From Fibrobacter sp. (GTDB taxonomy: Bacteria > Fibrobacterota > Fibrobacteria > Fibrobacterales > Fibrobacteraceae): a stretch of 48,100 nt of DNA. A model generated the notes under the pieces. It ran no database searches and had not been told where the DNA came from. It worked only from the letters and a program-made list of their open reading frames with translations. A program made the position numbers and the translations under genes. The DNA is taken from assembly GCA_012511955.1 (NCBI GenBank), contig JAAZFC010000096.1:1-48100 (forward strand). Reading direction: 5' to 3'. Each line of letters opens with the position of its first letter. Positions within the stretch are counted from its first letter, which is position 1. Of this stretch, positions 8,268 through 17,800 are shown in pieces.

Positions 8268-8684
8268 TTACTCTGTAGCTTTATCTTTCCTATCAAAATA
8301 AAGACGATCGATAAACTTGTAAACACCTACTTTATAATAGAAAAACACGCCTGCAGCAGCTTCTGCGACATCGGCTACCCAATCTCCTAGAGAAGCATGT
8401 CTGTTGGGCACCCAAGATTGGTGTATTTCATCAAAAGCACCATAAGCAGCACAAACAGTCCAAACCACTAAAAGATATAAATGAGGGTTGGTGCGCCACC
8501 TTTCACCTCGCACCCAAAAGCTAAAAGATACTGCCAAAACAAAATAAGCACCAAAATGCACAACTTTATCTAAGGATCCTATTAGCCAACCTCCAGGTAA
8601 ATTACTTTGGGAAGAAGACCAAAACAATAAGGCCATTAATAAAATCCCAGGAATATTTACAAAACGGAAAAACTTTTTAAGCAT
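8268..8684 (-). CDS. VanZ-like membrane protein
   Basis: 138-residue integral membrane protein with about four hydrophobic segments. It has the VanZ-family core: DKVVHFGAYFVLA in the second segment and DEIHQSWVPNRHASLGDWVADVA ahead of the last segment (the D-E-x-x-Q ... R ... D-x-x-x-D pattern). Members are linked to teicoplanin resistance in enterococci but are widespread in bacteria with unknown cell-envelope roles, so no resistance should be inferred. It is last in the minus-strand run that begins with pyrD, 12 nt after the preceding gene. Confidence 0.8.
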   Translation of the reverse strand: MLKKFFRFVNIPGILLMALLFWSSSQSNLPGGWLIGSLDKVVHFGAYFVLAVSFSFWVRGERWRTNPHLYLLVVWTVCAAYGAFDEIHQSWVPNRHASLGDWVADVAEAAAGVFFYYKVGVYKFIDRLYFDRKDKATE

Positions 8685-8696
8685 AAAACACCTAAA

Positions 8697-9665
8697 CTAC
8701 TCTACAGAAAGAATTAAACGGCCTTGCCCATTACTAAGCACCTGCATTTGCCTACCATCACTACATTTTTCACTATACAAAAGTATTTCTGCGGGGGGAT
8801 TGCTTAGCTGCAAAATTTCTCTTAATATTTGAGGATGAATTTTGTTAGCTGAAACCGATTCTAGCCAATGCCAAGACTGCCAATTAAACAAATTGGGAGC
8901 TGTTTCAATAAATGCGCGCACAGCTAAAGACTGTTCATGCTTAAAATATGCTCCATAATCATCTATTAGTTCATTTTGAAGTTGTACACTCAACCGAGTA
9001 AAATTTGGTACCATGGGTAAGTTTTCCGTATCAGGATTATGGTATTCCATGCGTAACCTAGTGGCATTTAGCGTGATTTTAAGGCGAGAGTCATCACCAT
9101 GCACCATAACGCAATCTCCTTGACCATCTAAGCACAAAGCCGTGCCTAAAAGCTTAAAATCAGAAAAATCTTGGGGGTGACCGCTAAAATTACACACTAA
9201 TTGCGGAGCTTTTCCAGTTAAAATTTGATTAGGCAAAAGGCTAAGGCGCAAATAGGAGGATATACCCCGAGAATGTAGGGTGGCTAATACAAATTCTGCT
9301 CGGTGACTTCTATTTACCCAAGCATGCTCAGCTCCTTTTAAATGCTTTTTCAAAGGTTTTTCTGTATAACCTTTTAAATTCACTTCGGTCCAAGCTGAGC
9401 TTTCCCCTACCCAATCCAAAAAACCCCATAAATCTTCCACCGCAAATAAACGAGGGTTTTCTATGACTATTTTTAGGAGCTTAGCTTTATCAAAACTTAA
9501 CTGCAAAGCTAATTGGGGCAAATGGTTGGGAGCAAACCATTGTTTTTGATTAGCATCGTAGCGTAAAATTTTAGCAACTTGCATACTATCAAGGCCTAAA
9601 ACACCCCCAGACCAACTCCAAACCAAGGCGAAACTAGCCCATATACTCATAATAAAAGCGCGCAT
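8697..9665 (-). CDS. Exported protein of unknown function
   Basis: 322 residues, not recognised. The N-terminus (basic R2, then a hydrophobic run up to about residue 24, ending GGVLG) looks like a signal peptide, so the protein is probably periplasmic or surface-exposed. The body has no repeats or membrane helices. It contains three Cys in the middle and one near the end (CNFSGHP, CLDGQGDC, EKCSDG), which may form disulfides. That fits its position directly after a thioredoxin-fold gene: the ATG at 9665 touches the preceding stop in TAAATG, so the two are translationally coupled. A substrate or partner of that thioredoxin is possible but speculative. Confidence 0.7.
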   Translation of the reverse strand: MRAFIMSIWASFALVWSWSGGVLGLDSMQVAKILRYDANQKQWFAPNHLPQLALQLSFDKAKLLKIVIENPRLFAVEDLWGFLDWVGESSAWTEVNLKGYTEKPLKKHLKGAEHAWVNRSHRAEFVLATLHSRGISSYLRLSLLPNQILTGKAPQLVCNFSGHPQDFSDFKLLGTALCLDGQGDCVMVHGDDSRLKITLNATRLRMEYHNPDTENLPMVPNFTRLSVQLQNELIDDYGAYFKHEQSLAVRAFIETAPNLFNWQSWHWLESVSANKIHPQILREILQLSNPPAEILLYSEKCSDGRQMQVLSNGQGRLILSVE

Positions 9666-10427
9666 TTACAATCCTATTAATTTCTTGATTTCGTTTTCTA
9701 ACTGTCGGGGACTAGGAGCCCCGGTCCACACTTTTTGCACATAACCCAAAGAATCTGTGAGAATCAAGGTAGGCAAACCGCGCACACCATAATATGAACT
9801 CTGCACATTATTTATATCCCTAAGCAAAGGCCAAGGTAGTTGTTCCTTTTTTTGAAACTCTTGCAAAACGGGAAGACTCTCTGAACTTAAACCCACTATA
9901 TCTAAGCCCAAATCATGATATTTGTCGTACATGTTTTTTAATAAAGGAAATGTTTTGCGACATGGAACACACCAAGTGGCCCAAAAATCGAGCAAACGAG
10001 CTTTGGGTTGTTTAGACATGGATTGTTTATTAGCATAAATATTATCGCTTAAATCCCCCACTTTGGTTCCCACCGGAGAGTTCATAAATTGCCGCAAATC
10101 GTGGGGCCGCGCCCTAAGCTCCACATTTAAGCTTCGCTCCTGCCCTTGGTCATTGCGAATTTGTAAGGGCAGTTTGCTACCCGTTTTGGCTCCCTGTAGA
10201 GCTTTTTGCAGTTGTCCCAAACTTTGTAAAGGCTTTCCCCGCACGCCAATTACGGCATCGCCCACGGATATTCCCGCGCTAAGTGCTCCAGAATTGGGAT
10301 GCACTCCTCTCACTTCTAACTCTATCCCTCCAGGGACTTTTTTTTCTAAAAAACTAAAACCTAGCCACACTTGGGCATATAAAATACTAGGAATTAATAA
10401 AAAAAAGTAAAATCTTTTTAAAACCAA
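9666..10427 (-). CDS. PDZ-thioredoxin (TlpA/ResA-like) fusion, exported
   Basis: 253 residues in three parts. First is a signal peptide (to about residue 18, ending LYAQ). Second is a PDZ domain, residues 20-105 (GVHPNSGALSAGISVGDAVIGVRGKPLQSL). Third is a TlpA-type thioredoxin domain from about 120, with FWATWCVPCRKTFPLL and the redox pair C153/C156, and the cis-Pro loop GVRGLPTLILTD. Thioredoxins of this type reduce or shuffle disulfides in the periplasm. The PDZ domain would recruit a peptide tail. The start is TTG at 10427, chosen because GGAGGAG lies just upstream. The start overlaps the end of the preceding gene by 10 nt. Fusion order PDZ-TlpA is uncommon. Confidence 0.82.
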   Translation of the reverse strand: MVLKRFYFFLLIPSILYAQVWLGFSFLEKKVPGGIELEVRGVHPNSGALSAGISVGDAVIGVRGKPLQSLGQLQKALQGAKTGSKLPLQIRNDQGQERSLNVELRARPHDLRQFMNSPVGTKVGDLSDNIYANKQSMSKQPKARLLDFWATWCVPCRKTFPLLKNMYDKYHDLGLDIVGLSSESLPVLQEFQKKEQLPWPLLRDINNVQSSYYGVRGLPTLILTDSLGYVQKVWTGAPSPRQLENEIKKLIGL

Positions 10428-11026
10428 AACACTCCTCCGCGCAACTCTAAAAGCAAATGACCGCTTTTAGTTTCTGGGATGCCAAAAATTCCCGTGGAAA
10501 GCCTATTTACCGTGCCTCCTAAGGTACTTCCAATCAAAAATTCAAAACGCAAACCCCAGGTGGCACTATCCCAAAATAGCAAATCTCGCCCATATCCACC
10601 ATTAATACTCCAAATCAGCTCCCAACTACTACATTCATAACCGCAAGCGGGATCCCATACTGAATTCAGCCACCAAGGGCCGCCATTAATTAGCAAATAA
10701 TCTCTATAAGTAGAGCGATGCAGATTTCCTCGCAAGTGATACTTTAAGCTAAGTTCAGGATTAATTCCCTCTCCCATTATATTAACTGAAGCGGTGGCTC
10801 CAGCATACAATTTCGCAGTCAATTCCCAAACCACTGATGCTTGTAACCAGTGATCCATTCCCCCAGTTATGTAAGAAGTGCGCCAAGACACTGATTGCAT
10901 CCTAGCAATGGGTTCATTTACTTCAGTCCAAGCAAAATAATCATCTAAAATAAATTCTGCTGATAAAAAACTATGAAGTAGAAGCACCCCAAAAAGAGCT
11001 TTTTTTATACTAAAAAATCTAAGCAC
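10418..11026 (-). CDS. Predicted outer-membrane beta-barrel protein
   Basis: 202 residues, family unknown. The N-terminal signal peptide (basic residues to K9, hydrophobic core, cleavage likely after LLHSFLSA) is followed by alternating aromatic and Gly-rich strands (ASVVWELTAKLYAGATASV, WGLRFEFLIGS, LLLELRGGVFWF). The protein ends in Phe with aromatic residues in the last strand, the usual recognition signal for outer-membrane insertion. It would form a small barrel of perhaps eight strands. The apparent start is GTG at 11026, overlapping the pyrD stop by 8 nt. Its end overlaps the PDZ-thioredoxin start. Start choice is uncertain. Confidence 0.6.
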   Translation of the reverse strand: MLRFFSIKKALFGVLLLHSFLSAEFILDDYFAWTEVNEPIARMQSVSWRTSYITGGMDHWLQASVVWELTAKLYAGATASVNIMGEGINPELSLKYHLRGNLHRSTYRDYLLINGGPWWLNSVWDPACGYECSSWELIWSINGGYGRDLLFWDSATWGLRFEFLIGSTLGGTVNRLSTGIFGIPETKSGHLLLELRGGVFWF

Positions 11027-12185
11027 GATTAGAAATTAACTCTTTTAAAGAAGAACAGTGGTTTTCTTGCATTTTTAGAGCTAATTCCTTACGCATTTGT
11101 GTAATAGCAAACCATCTATACGCTAAAACACTGTAGCATTGAACAGCATCAGCTCCCGCATTTAGCAAATCCCAAGCTTTGGCGCCATGATCTACTCCCC
11201 CACTAGCAACAATAGCCAAGTCAGGGTAATGCTTTTTTACAAAAGACACGCTTTTATATGTGGAATCGTAAAGGGCGCGCCCAGAAAGCCCTCCTTTGGC
11301 ACCATCTGCGGCTAATACTGGCAAAGATGCCACGGGCGTTTGCAATAGTTTTTGCGCTTGTAAGGTCGGATAAGTATTGCTGAGTACTACCCCAGAAAGG
11401 CCATAGTTTTGCACCACATCGAGCAAACAGCGCAAATGCGCTTCATTTAAATCTGGGGAAAGTTTGGCAAAAACAGCTTTTGACCGAGAGTGTTGTGCTC
11501 GGATTTTTTGCACTTCAGCAAATATTTTCTCTGTAAATTGTGTGTCTAAATCTCCACGAGCTACCCCAGTGTTAGGACAACTCACATTAATTTCTACATA
11601 ATCCGCCACTTGGTAGGCCATTTCAAAGCTTTGTACTAATTCTTTTAAACGCTCCGCCTCATCCACTAAACCAGGCGTTTCAGCCATGGAAAATCCCACA
11701 CTCAAGTTTTTGCTATGAGCAGCACCTAAACTTTGCTTTACGCGCTGGGAAATAACTTCAACTCCAGGATTGTTGAGCCCCATGCTATTATGAATACAGC
11801 GATCGGCTTCGACCATACCCATCCGAGGGCGATGGGCATTTCCTTTTCGAAAATACCGAGTGGCTGTACCTACAGTTACTCCACCAAAACCCAAATTAGC
11901 CATGGGAACTATGCCACGACCAGTTTTATTAGCCCCAGCCGCCAAGATAAAGGGATTAGATAAATAAAGGGGTGCACTGCCATCTTTAAAATTAATTTGG
12001 TAAGATAATTTCTGATCTAACTTTGCTTTGTGTCCCAATATAGGAGCCATATAAGCTAAGGGGAACAAAGCCTGATGACGCAGTTCAGGACTTGGGATAG
12101 CCTTGCGTATTCGAGCTAAAATTTTATCGCCGAAATTTAATTTGTAATCGTGATTTGCGCCCGCAGGCATATTGTCAAAAGTCAT
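11019..12185 (-). CDS. pyrD: Dihydroorotate dehydrogenase
   Basis: Oxidises dihydroorotate to orotate in pyrimidine synthesis, using FMN. 388 residues, with an N-terminal extension of about 75 residues before NPFILAAGANKTGRG, as in the class 2 (membrane, quinone-linked) enzymes. NSMGLNNPGVEV also matches the class 2 substrate loop. The base motif, however, reads INVSCPNT (C203), where class 2 enzymes have Ser and class 1 have Cys. SGRALYDSTYKSVSFVKK and ASGGVDHGAKAWDLLNAGADAVQ bind the FMN phosphate. Divergent from pyrE, the next enzyme in the pathway, with only 55 nt between them. First gene of a run with four envelope genes. Confidence 0.88.
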   Translation of the reverse strand: MTFDNMPAGANHDYKLNFGDKILARIRKAIPSPELRHQALFPLAYMAPILGHKAKLDQKLSYQINFKDGSAPLYLSNPFILAAGANKTGRGIVPMANLGFGGVTVGTATRYFRKGNAHRPRMGMVEADRCIHNSMGLNNPGVEVISQRVKQSLGAAHSKNLSVGFSMAETPGLVDEAERLKELVQSFEMAYQVADYVEINVSCPNTGVARGDLDTQFTEKIFAEVQKIRAQHSRSKAVFAKLSPDLNEAHLRCLLDVVQNYGLSGVVLSNTYPTLQAQKLLQTPVASLPVLAADGAKGGLSGRALYDSTYKSVSFVKKHYPDLAIVASGGVDHGAKAWDLLNAGADAVQCYSVLAYRWFAITQMRKELALKMQENHCSSLKELISNRA

Positions 12186-12192
12186 ATATATT

Positions 12193-12225
12193 AAGATAGA
12201 AAATAGCTTAGCAATGTTCTATCTT
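12193..12225. promoter_or_regulatory. Inverted repeat between pyrD and pyrE
   Basis: Perfect 9-bp repeat AAGATAGAA (12193-12201) and TTCTATCTT (12217-12225) with a 15-nt spacer, in the 55-nt divergent gap between the two pyrimidine genes. It may be an operator serving both, or a hairpin in the pyrE leader just before its GGAGG ribosome site. Which one is not decided by the sequence. Confidence 0.5.
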
Positions 12226-12240
12226 TATGCGGAGGTCTTT

Positions 12241-12909
12241 ATGAATGAAAAATTGAAGTTTATAGAATTTTTAATTTCTGTGGGTGCATTGCGCTTTGGG
12301 GATTTCACCACTAAAAGCGGCAGGCAAAGCCCTTATTTTATCAATACTGGAGAATTTCGCACGGGAAAAGCTATGCTAGAACTAGCGCGAGCTTATGCCC
12401 AGACATTTACCCAAAATTTTGCTTCCCAAGCTGACAATTTATACGGTCCAGCCTATAAAGGCATCCCTTTATGCACCGCCACAACTATGATTTTAAGCGG
12501 AGAGCATAACTTAGATGTGAGCTTTACCTATAACCGCAAAGAACGCAAAGATCACGGTGAAGGCGGTTTGTTAGTGGGCGATACATACTCCGAAACCAAG
12601 AAAATTGTGATAATAGAAGATGTGGTTACAGCGGGGACTTCGGTGCGGGAAACCATGAATTTATTAAAAGATATCCCCCAAGCCCAAGTGGTGGGACTAA
12701 TTGTAGCAGTAGATCGCAAAGAAAAGCTAGAAAATGGCCAAAGCGCTTTAGCCCAAATCCAAGAACAATGGGGTATTAAAACCCATTCAATCATAGATAT
12801 TGACGATATTATCGCCTATATTGAAAATCCCGAAAACTTGCGCAACTTAGGCCAAGACGACTCCTTGCTCCAACGCATCCAAGCTTATAGACAAAAGTGG
12901 GGTAGCTAA
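12241..12909 (+). CDS. pyrE: Orotate phosphoribosyltransferase
   Basis: Makes orotidine monophosphate from orotate and PRPP. 222 residues from the ATG at 12241. This start is preferred over an in-frame one at 12172 because GCGGAGG lies 5-6 nt upstream and the longer version adds 23 unconserved residues that would run through the inverted repeat. Key parts are FTTKSGRQSPYFINTG (orotate side), GPAYKGIPL, FTYNRKERKDHGEGG (mobile catalytic loop) and the PRPP loop IIEDVVTAGTSVRE. Its stop overlaps the dcd start by one base (TAATG), so the two are coupled. It is divergent from pyrD. Confidence 0.94.
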   Translation: MNEKLKFIEFLISVGALRFGDFTTKSGRQSPYFINTGEFRTGKAMLELARAYAQTFTQNFASQADNLYGPAYKGIPLCTATTMILSGEHNLDVSFTYNRKERKDHGEGGLLVGDTYSETKKIVIIEDVVTAGTSVRETMNLLKDIPQAQVVGLIVAVDRKEKLENGQSALAQIQEQWGIKTHSIIDIDDIIAYIENPENLRNLGQDDSLLQRIQAYRQKWGS

Positions 12910-13475
12910 TGTTTTTAACAGGAACAGCTATTAAAGAAGCCGTTAAAAGCGGTGAAATTGTGATTTCCCCTTTTAACGAGAAAAATCTTTCCCCAAATTC
13001 TTACGATGTTACCCTAAGTCCACAAATTTTGGTTTACAATTTGACCGAAAGTGGATACTTAGATATGCGCAAAGACAATCCCACTTTAGAATTTACTATC
13101 CCCGAAGAAGGGTTAATTATGCAACCGGGAATTTTGTACATAGGCATGACTAATGAAACTGCGGTCTCCCGTCACTATATCCCTATGCTCGAGGGTCGCA
13201 GCTCCGTGGGGCGCTTAGGAATTAACACACATATTACCGCAGGATTTGGCGATGTGGGTTGGGGTTTTGAAAAACTCCCAGATGGCAGTATAATTTGTCA
13301 CAAACCCACTTGGACTTTAGAAATCAGTGTGGTGCATCCGGTGCGCATTTACCCCAATATACGCATCGGTCAGGTTTATTTTGTACAACCCAAGGGTGAT
13401 ATTAAACTTTACTCTGGCAAATATATTCGCCAACGCAAACCCCAAGCTTCGAAGATTTGGCAAGATTTTGAGTAG
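12909..13475 (+). CDS. dcd: dCTP deaminase
   Basis: Converts dCTP to dUTP, feeding thymidylate synthesis. 188 residues, the length of the trimeric Dcd family. The fold and active site show in NSYDVTLSP, the signature EGRSSVGRLGI (residues near 95-105, with the catalytic Ser-Ser-x-x-Arg), THITAGFGDVGWGF, WTLEISV (with the Glu that activates water) and RIGQVYFVQP. Whether it also hydrolyses dUTP (the bifunctional type) cannot be read here. It overlaps pyrE by one base, so pyrimidine supply genes are grouped. No clear terminator separates its end from the convergent sigma-54 activator gene 29 nt away. Confidence 0.94.
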   Translation: MFLTGTAIKEAVKSGEIVISPFNEKNLSPNSYDVTLSPQILVYNLTESGYLDMRKDNPTLEFTIPEEGLIMQPGILYIGMTNETAVSRHYIPMLEGRSSVGRLGINTHITAGFGDVGWGFEKLPDGSIICHKPTWTLEISVVHPVRIYPNIRIGQVYFVQPKGDIKLYSGKYIRQRKPQASKIWQDFE

Positions 13476-13504
13476 ATTGGGGAAAACTAAAAGCCAGGCC
13501 TAGT

Positions 13505-14848
13505 TCAACTCTTTATTTTGCGATAGAGTGTGGCTTCGCCAATACCTAATATTTCCGCAGCTTGGCGGCGATTGCCTTCGGTGTAGCGCAAAGCATTTTC
13601 GATGGCAATTTGCTCAATTTCACGCATGGTTAATAAAGGCAAATTCTTAGTAGAAAATATTTCGCTATGATAAGGTGACGCTTGGGCAATATCGCTGGGT
13701 AAAAGTTCCATACCGAGCTCTTGCTGCTCTTCTGCTGCTAAAGCCATGGCTCGATGCACAGTATTTTCTAGTTGGCGTACATTGCCCGGCCAAGCGTACA
13801 TAACAAGCGTTCTTAGCACTTCGTCAGAAAACTCTTTTACTCCATAATCTTCGTTGTATTTATTTAAAAAATGAGATATCAAAAGCTCTATGTCCCCTGT
13901 TCTTTCTCGCAAGGGAGGGATATCTAGCTTAATTATGCTCAAACGGTAGTATAAATCTTCACGAAAACGCCCAGCTTTAACTTCTGCGAGCAAATCTCTG
14001 TTGGTAGCGGCGACTATACGTGCATTGATGTTTTTATACAGAGTGGAACCTAAAGCCCGAACTTGATATTCCTGCAAAACTCGCAAAAGCTTAGCTTGTA
14101 AATCCAAAGGCAATTCGCCTATTTCGTCCATAAATACAGTTCCGCCCCGCGCGGCAATCAGCAGACCCTCTCGCCGTTGGTCAGCCCCAGTAAAAGCCCC
14201 TTTTTCATGCCCAAATAATTCGCTTTCAATGGTATTTGCATGCACCGCAGCACAATCTACCACCACAAAAGGTTCCTCTTTGCGTTCACTAAGTTCGTGC
14301 AAAGATTTGGCCACAAGTTCTTTACCAGTACCAGATTCCCCGTAAATTAAAATAGTAGATTTACTATTAGCTAATCTTTCCACCGACACCATGACTTTTT
14401 GCATGGCTGGAGAATTTCCCAATAAACGAGTGAAACGACCTTGTTTAACTTTTTGCAATAATTCAGCGTTTTCGCGTTTTAAAATTTGAGTTTCTTCGAT
14501 ACTGCGAATACGCCGTAACAGTAAATTGGACTCTATGGGTTTTTCAATATAATCCGTAGCCCCTAATTTCATAGCTTCTACCACTCGAGAAATATCGGTA
14601 TTGGCACTGCATACAATCACAGGAGTCTTCAAACCTAATTTGGCATAATGCTCTAAAAACTCAATACCATCCATCTCAGGCATCATAATATCTAAAAGTA
14701 TTAAGTCATAATGTATGCCTTTGAGTTTTTCTAAAGCTTCCCTACCATTACCAGCCTCAAATATTTGCGAAAATTTTTGATGTAAAATACGAGCCAAGGC
14801 CTTGCGGTTGCTTGGTTCGTCATCTACAATAAGTATAGAAGAAAACAT
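13505..14848 (-). CDS. NtrC-family sigma-54 response regulator
   Basis: Two-component activator of sigma-54 promoters, 447 residues in three domains. The receiver (1-115) has phosphoacceptor D53 (LLDIMMPEMDG) and K103. The AAA+ domain (about 140-375) has Walker A GESGTGKE (170-177), the sigma-54 contact loop GAFTGA (217-222) and Walker B FMDEIGELP. The C-terminus holds a Fis-type helix-turn-helix (NRRQAAEILGIGEATLYRKI). All catalytic motifs are intact. It begins 3 nt after the stop of the 1350-residue secreted protein, so it looks co-transcribed with two exported proteins. No sensor kinase is near. It could drive the sigma-54 promoter of flgB, but that is inference. Confidence 0.93.
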   Translation of the reverse strand: MFSSILIVDDEPSNRKALARILHQKFSQIFEAGNGREALEKLKGIHYDLILLDIMMPEMDGIEFLEHYAKLGLKTPVIVCSANTDISRVVEAMKLGATDYIEKPIESNLLLRRIRSIEETQILKRENAELLQKVKQGRFTRLLGNSPAMQKVMVSVERLANSKSTILIYGESGTGKELVAKSLHELSERKEEPFVVVDCAAVHANTIESELFGHEKGAFTGADQRREGLLIAARGGTVFMDEIGELPLDLQAKLLRVLQEYQVRALGSTLYKNINARIVAATNRDLLAEVKAGRFREDLYYRLSIIKLDIPPLRERTGDIELLISHFLNKYNEDYGVKEFSDEVLRTLVMYAWPGNVRQLENTVHRAMALAAEEQQELGMELLPSDIAQASPYHSEIFSTKNLPLLTMREIEQIAIENALRYTEGNRRQAAEILGIGEATLYRKIKS

Positions 14849-14851
14849 ATA

Positions 14852-17800
14852 TTAGTTCTTTTTACGGCGTACTCCAACTTTTTCTGTACGCTCTTCTTTT
14901 ATGGTAGCACCTTCATAGCGAATAATCAGGTTAAAGTTAGTTACATATACCCCTGTTCCTACAAACCTTCCTGTACGATCTTTAAAGTTCCAATTAACAA
15001 ACATCTTTTTGGTGGTATTTAAGCAGTTTCCACCAAAAGCTGGATGTGCACAGCTAAAGACCATAACCGTATCCGAAACATATTGACCTTGATTATCAAA
15101 GAAATATGTTGAAACAGTAATTGAAACATCTTCTGGATCTATTTCTTCGGGATCCACTCCAGATTGATGCACCAACTGAGGCATAAACCTTTGTCCAAGT
15201 TCTATAAGTTGACCCACCTTACCTTGTTCGCGTAAATCTCTGCTACGCATGGAGCCAGGTACTGAATTAATGCTTACGGTACCCAATAGAGCTAAGCTAT
15301 CCATACTCTTGTATGTCAAATAACCCATATTAGAAGATTGCACCAAGTGATTTAAGCCACCTTGCACCAATACTGGTTTAGTATCGCGATGGGGCGTATT
15401 ATCAAAATAATCCACCACTTGCCCACCGACTTCTCCATCACCGCGGAATAGGAGGAAATCTCCAGGAATAACTGGATCTACTTCTCCAGCCATTAAGATC
15501 AATGAAGCTGTTTTTCCATCATCGCTCCACAATATTTCTAGAGGTCGCAAAATCAGCGTGTCTTCTCCATGCACATACTTGAAAATATCTGTGCGAGTAA
15601 TCTTATTGTAATCCACAGGTTCACTAATATTTACCACCAAGGTATCGGCATCTTCAGAATACCGCAAATGCGCCCTGACTATAGCTGGAGGCATCATATC
15701 TTGCATTTCAAAAGTGCGGTGCTCTACAAACTTCGTGCCAGAAATTTCATAACTCATATATAACTCGGCGACGGGTAAATCTGGTTTTAAAGAAGTTAAA
15801 CCAGACTGCATATCCACATTGGAACGCACTCTCCAAGTAACTAGAGTTGGATCTTTAGGGTCTATTCGCAACTCCTCTGGAGTAGGCATAAGTTGCACCA
15901 TGCGATTGCGATAACTGTACCATGGAATACTAAAACTCATCATCGCCAACTGTTCCTCCGTGACGGGTTCTTCAAAACGCACTACTATACTATCCATAAC
16001 CCCATCGAGGTTGGAATCATAGTAAGCACCTCCCCAAGAGACAATACTGGGAAGACGATCCACCACTGTTATGGGAACCTTTCGATCATACTCCTCATCT
16101 ACAATAAAAGGCATATTTATAAAAGTCGCTAACTCATGCAATTGCACAAAATTGTCTTCTTTAGTCCAATCAATACCACTGCTTTCTATTAAAATTAAGT
16201 TGCGCCCAGGTTGTCTTACCACTTTCACTGTTATGTCTTTACCATTAACCCTAATCAGTGAGTTTTTAAGTTCTAGGTCTTCGCGAGCTATATCAAAAGT
16301 GTATTCTATAAACAAGCTGTCCATACCATCTTTGCTACGAATAACAGTGGCATTAGAAATCACCTTAGTATTTATTTCTTCCAAAGGAAGAACCCTATCA
16401 TAAGTGTGAGATTTTTCATCGGAGAAGAATATTTTCACTTGATCAGAGGGCTTTACTTCATGATTATCCATACCTAATTCTTTAGCGTTTATGGTAATTT
16501 TAGTGCTGTCAGCCGATAAACTTATGCCTTTTTTAGGCACAGTTACCGTTTTACCACCAAAAGTTATTTGTACAGAATCAATTTTTATACTTGGATTTAA
16601 AGGTCTATCTAAGAATATATCAATGGCATCCTTTTTGCCATCGCCATTGGAGTCCTTAAGTATGCTAAGTTCAGGTTCAGGCAAGGGGTCAAAGAAATCA
16701 ATACCATTGTATATTAAAGTTTTGCCCAGAGGAGAGGTGAATTTAATATATCCACCCAAAGCGATTTCATCTGATGTAATCCAAATACGGTCAGAACTGC
16801 CATCTAAAGGAAGAGTAATACTAGGTTCAAAGTGGCCAGGCTGATTGGGGTCAAGCACTTGAATGCCTTGAGATCCGCTCACAACTACTTTATCTACATC
16901 TTCAAAATAATTTTTTAAGCGTTCTATATCTAAATCTATGGAGATAATTCCGCCTAAAGATATGGAGTCACGCACACCCATGGACCCTGGCTCAAATCCG
17001 TCAATGGGATCCCCTGGGGTATTAGTTTTCACATAGATTTTGCCATTCACTATAATAGTATCTTCTGGATTAAAGGGCATTCCAGGTTGCACGGGATAAA
17101 TTTGTTGTCCACCGGTTACGGTAGAATCCGCTACTTCTCGCTTGTCTTGGCTAGGATAGTCATCGGCGCCAGTATTGTCTGGAACTTCATTACCTATGCC
17201 AGTAAAATCCCATGTTGAATCAGCCCAGTCAGGGATGAACCCGCCGGAACCTTCTCCGGAAGAGCCACTGCTGGGATCATCTATGGAGCCACCAGAACCA
17301 TCACTGCCTGAACCACTGCTGGGATCATCTACGGAGCCGCCAGAACCATCACTGCCGGAACCACTGCTGGGATCATCTATGGAGCCACCAGAACCATCAC
17401 TGCCGGAACCACTGCTGGGATCATCTATGGAGCCACCAGAACCATCACTGCCGGAACCACTGCTGGGATCATCTGGGGAACCGCCAGAACCATCACTGCC
17501 GGAATCACTGCTGGGATCATCTGGGGAACCGCCAGAGCCATCACTGCCGGAATCACTGGAGCCATCTGGAGAACCGCCAGAACCATCACTTCCAGAACCG
17601 CTAGAGCCATCTGAGCCATCGCCGGTGGAACCGCTGGAGCCAGAACCATCGCCGGTGGAACCACTGGAGCCAGAGCCATCGCCGGTGGAACCACTGGAGC
17701 CAGAACCATCGCCGGTGGAACCGCTGGAGCCACCGCCAGTTGAACTCCCATTACTAGAAGAGCTAAGTGCAGGGCTGCTCCAATATTGGTTACCCCCAGA

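Noticed and set aside
12172-12240. Upstream in-frame ATG extending pyrE by 23 residues
   Set aside because: It overlaps the pyrD start, runs through the inverted repeat, and the GCGGAGG site clearly serves the ATG at 12241.
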